From: Massilia sp. CFBP 13721
GTDB lineage: Bacteria > Pseudomonadota > Gammaproteobacteria > Burkholderiales > Burkholderiaceae_D
NCBI RefSeq assembly: GCF_014842025.1
Contig: NZ_JACYUY010000008.1
Location: 163,099-227,098, forward strand
Direction: 5' to 3'
DNA: 64,000 nucleotides
A program made the position numbers and the translations under genes. The notes under the pieces are model-generated. The model had not been told where the DNA came from. It worked only from the letters and a program-made list of their open reading frames with translations, and did not search any database. Below, piece by piece: positions 62,452 through 64,000 of this stretch (position 1 is the first letter of the stretch; every line of letters starts with the position of its first letter).

Positions 62452-64000
62452 GTAGGGTGGTCGGCTTCACCCGACCAGGTGAAAGGACGCTGCTTGTCCG
62501 CCGCCCACGCGTTCAACGCACGTTTGAGGCGGCGCGAGGTTTCCGGAGCCGGTTGAACGCGTGGGCGGCGTCAGGCGCTGCCGCTGCCCACGCACCCGGG
62601 TGGAGCCGTCCACCCTACGGGTATGCCAGACGCGCAGCCGATATCGCTTGCAGCAGGACGTAGGGTGGACGGCTGTATCCGGCAATGTGAATAACCGCGG
62701 CGCATTCGCCGCCCACGCGTTCAACGCACGGATGGAGCGGCGCGAGGTTTCCGGAGCCGGTTGAACGCGTGGGCGGCGTCAGGCGCTGCCGCTGCCCACG
62801 CACCCGGGTGGAGCCGTCCACCCTACGGGTATGCCAGACGCGCAGCCGATATCGCTTGCAGCAGGACGTAGGGTGGACGGCTGCACCCGGCGCGGTGAGC
62901 AGACGCGGCTCCTGCGCCGCCCACGCGTTCAACGCACGGATGGAGCGGCGCGAGGTTTCCGGAGCCGGTTGAACGCGTGGGCGGCGTCAGGCGCTGCCGC
63001 TGCTCACGCACCCAGGTGGAGCCGTCCACCCTACGGGTATGCCAGACGCGCAGCCGATATCGCATGCAGCAGGACGTAGGGTGGGCGGCTACACCCGTCG
63101 CGGGGAACAGAAGCTGCTGATGCGCCGCCCACGCGTTCAACGCACGGATGGAGCGGCGCGAGGTTTCCGGAGCCGGTTGAACGCGTGGGCGGCGTCAGGC
63201 GCTGCCGCTGCCCACGCACCCGGGTGGAGCCGTCCACCCTACGGGTATGCCAGACGCGCAGCCAATATCGCTTGCAGCAGGACGTAAGGTGGGCGGCTGT
63301 ACCCGGCAACGTGAATAACCGCGGTGCATTCGCCGCCCACGCGTTCAACGCACGGATGGAGCGGCGCGAGGTTTCCGGAGCCGGTTGAACGCGTGAGCGG
63401 CGTCAGGCGCTGCCGCTGCCCACGCACCCGGGTGGAGCCGTCCACCCTACGGGTATGCCAGACGCGCAGCCAATATCGCTTGCAGCAGGACGTAAGGTGG
63501 GCGGCTGTACCCGGCAACGTGAATAACCGCGGTGCATTCGCCGCCCACGCGTTCAACGCACGGATGGAGCGGCGCGAGGTTTCCGGAGCCGGTTGAACGC
63601 GTGGGCGGCGTCAGGCGCTGCCGCTGCCCACGCACCCGGGTGGAGCCGTCCACCCTACGGGTATGCCAGACGCGCAGCCAATATCGCTTGCAGCAGGACG
63701 TAAGGTGGGCGGCTGTACCCGGCAACGTGAATAACCGCGGTGCATTCGCCGCCCACGCGTTCAACGCACGGATGGAGCGGCGCGAGGTTTCCGGAGCCGG
63801 TTGAACGCGTGAGCGGCGTCAGGCGCTGCCGCTGCCCACGCACCCGGGTGGAGCCGTCCACCCTACGGGTATGCCAGACGCGCAGCCGATATCGCTTGCA
63901 GCAGGACGTAGGGTGGGCGGCTGTACCCGGCGTGAATAACCGCGGTGCATTCGCCGCCCACGCGTTCAACGCACGGATGGAGCGGCGCGAGGTTTCCGGA
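62452..64000. repeat. Tandem array of 208-bp units (7 complete + 1 partial, runs off window)
   Basis: Units begin with GTAGGGTGG or GTAAGGTGG at 62452, 62660, 62868, 63076, 63284, 63492, 63700 and 63908, an exact 208-base period. Each has two nested inverted repeats: outer GTAGGGTGGACGGCT/AGCCGTCCACCCTAC and inner GCCGCCCACGCGTTCAAC/GTTGAACGCGTGGGCGGC. About 45 bases between the left outer and inner arms differ among units 1-4 and are identical in units 5-7; unit 8 has a 3-base deletion there. The ~155-base remainder is nearly invariant. No gene is credible inside (208 is not a multiple of 3). Confidence 0.95.

Noticed and set aside
62561..63969. Overlapping ~67-105-codon frames on both strands in the array, all similar
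   Set aside because: They repeat because the DNA repeats. The 208-base period is not a multiple of three, frames lack ribosome sites, and the translation is Arg/Pro-rich as for random GC-rich DNA.
62452..64000. CRISPR-like appearance (constant segments with variable segments between)
   Set aside because: The constant part is ~155 bases, far longer than CRISPR repeats. The variable segments are homologous to each other and three are identical, and no cas gene is in the window.

Overview
The window is GC-rich and densely coded. It looks like chromosome from a member of the Oxalobacteraceae (Burkholderiales), most likely the Massilia/Telluria/Duganella group. This inference rests on the mix of PEP-CTERM, YfiR-type and beta-propeller sensor kinases, TonB-dependent uptake and an NHEJ locus, and on many dispersed GTAGGGTGG...CCACCCTAC inverted repeats. 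No 16S rRNA gene is present to confirm it.

Layout. 1-3115: end of an RNase H-like gene, an HD phosphohydrolase, an MFS exporter, and an EamA transporter gene broken by a short foldback element. 3119-16643: housekeeping and accessory genes (TonB-dependent receptor, phosphatidylserine decarboxylase, HEAT-repeat exported protein with a possible -1 frameshift site, LysR/azoreductase/pirin, acyltransferase, deacylase, OM barrel, guanidinium-type SMR exporter, old yellow enzyme). 16821-27943: M1 aminopeptidase with a TonB-like partner, thioesterase, beta-helix lipoprotein, arsenate reductase, PlsC-like acyltransferase, GNAT, SulP transporter, diguanylate cyclase. 28123-36829: a stress and DNA-repair island with an SDR, Ku, two small proteins, a catalase, LigD (facing Ku across the catalase), a Lys/Ala-rich exported protein and a D-2-hydroxyacid dehydrogenase. 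36972-43066: a TonB-family protein with a giant ARQEA pentapeptide tract and a 1320-residue beta-propeller histidine kinase. 43178-44235: four identical tRNA-Arg(ACG) genes, each with its own promoter and terminator. 44600-47738: a PEP-CTERM protein, then a YfiR gene overlapping a CHASE8-like hybrid kinase. 48172-49240: a complete IS1595-family element with 8-bp target duplications, inserted in the T-tract of a terminator. 49396-58752: a run of signalling genes (PAS-like/REC, PAS3-GAF hybrid kinase, REC-GGDEF, REC-HK-REC, hemerythrin, small soluble kinase). 58922-62445: type II NADH dehydrogenase, a His/Asp-rich exported protein, a 42-residue lipoprotein and an RhlE-type helicase. 62452-64000: a tandem array of 208-bp units that runs off the window.

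How it fits together. The two clearest functional modules are bacterial NHEJ (Ku + LigD) beside oxidative-stress genes, and a surface/c-di-GMP/two-component signalling block. The most unusual material is repetitive: the 208-bp array, its dispersed single-copy relatives (also inside the tRNA array), two short elements with inverted termini, and the IS. No CRISPR array, prophage or recognisable defence system was seen. Long open frames antisense to real genes are common at this GC content and are left out.
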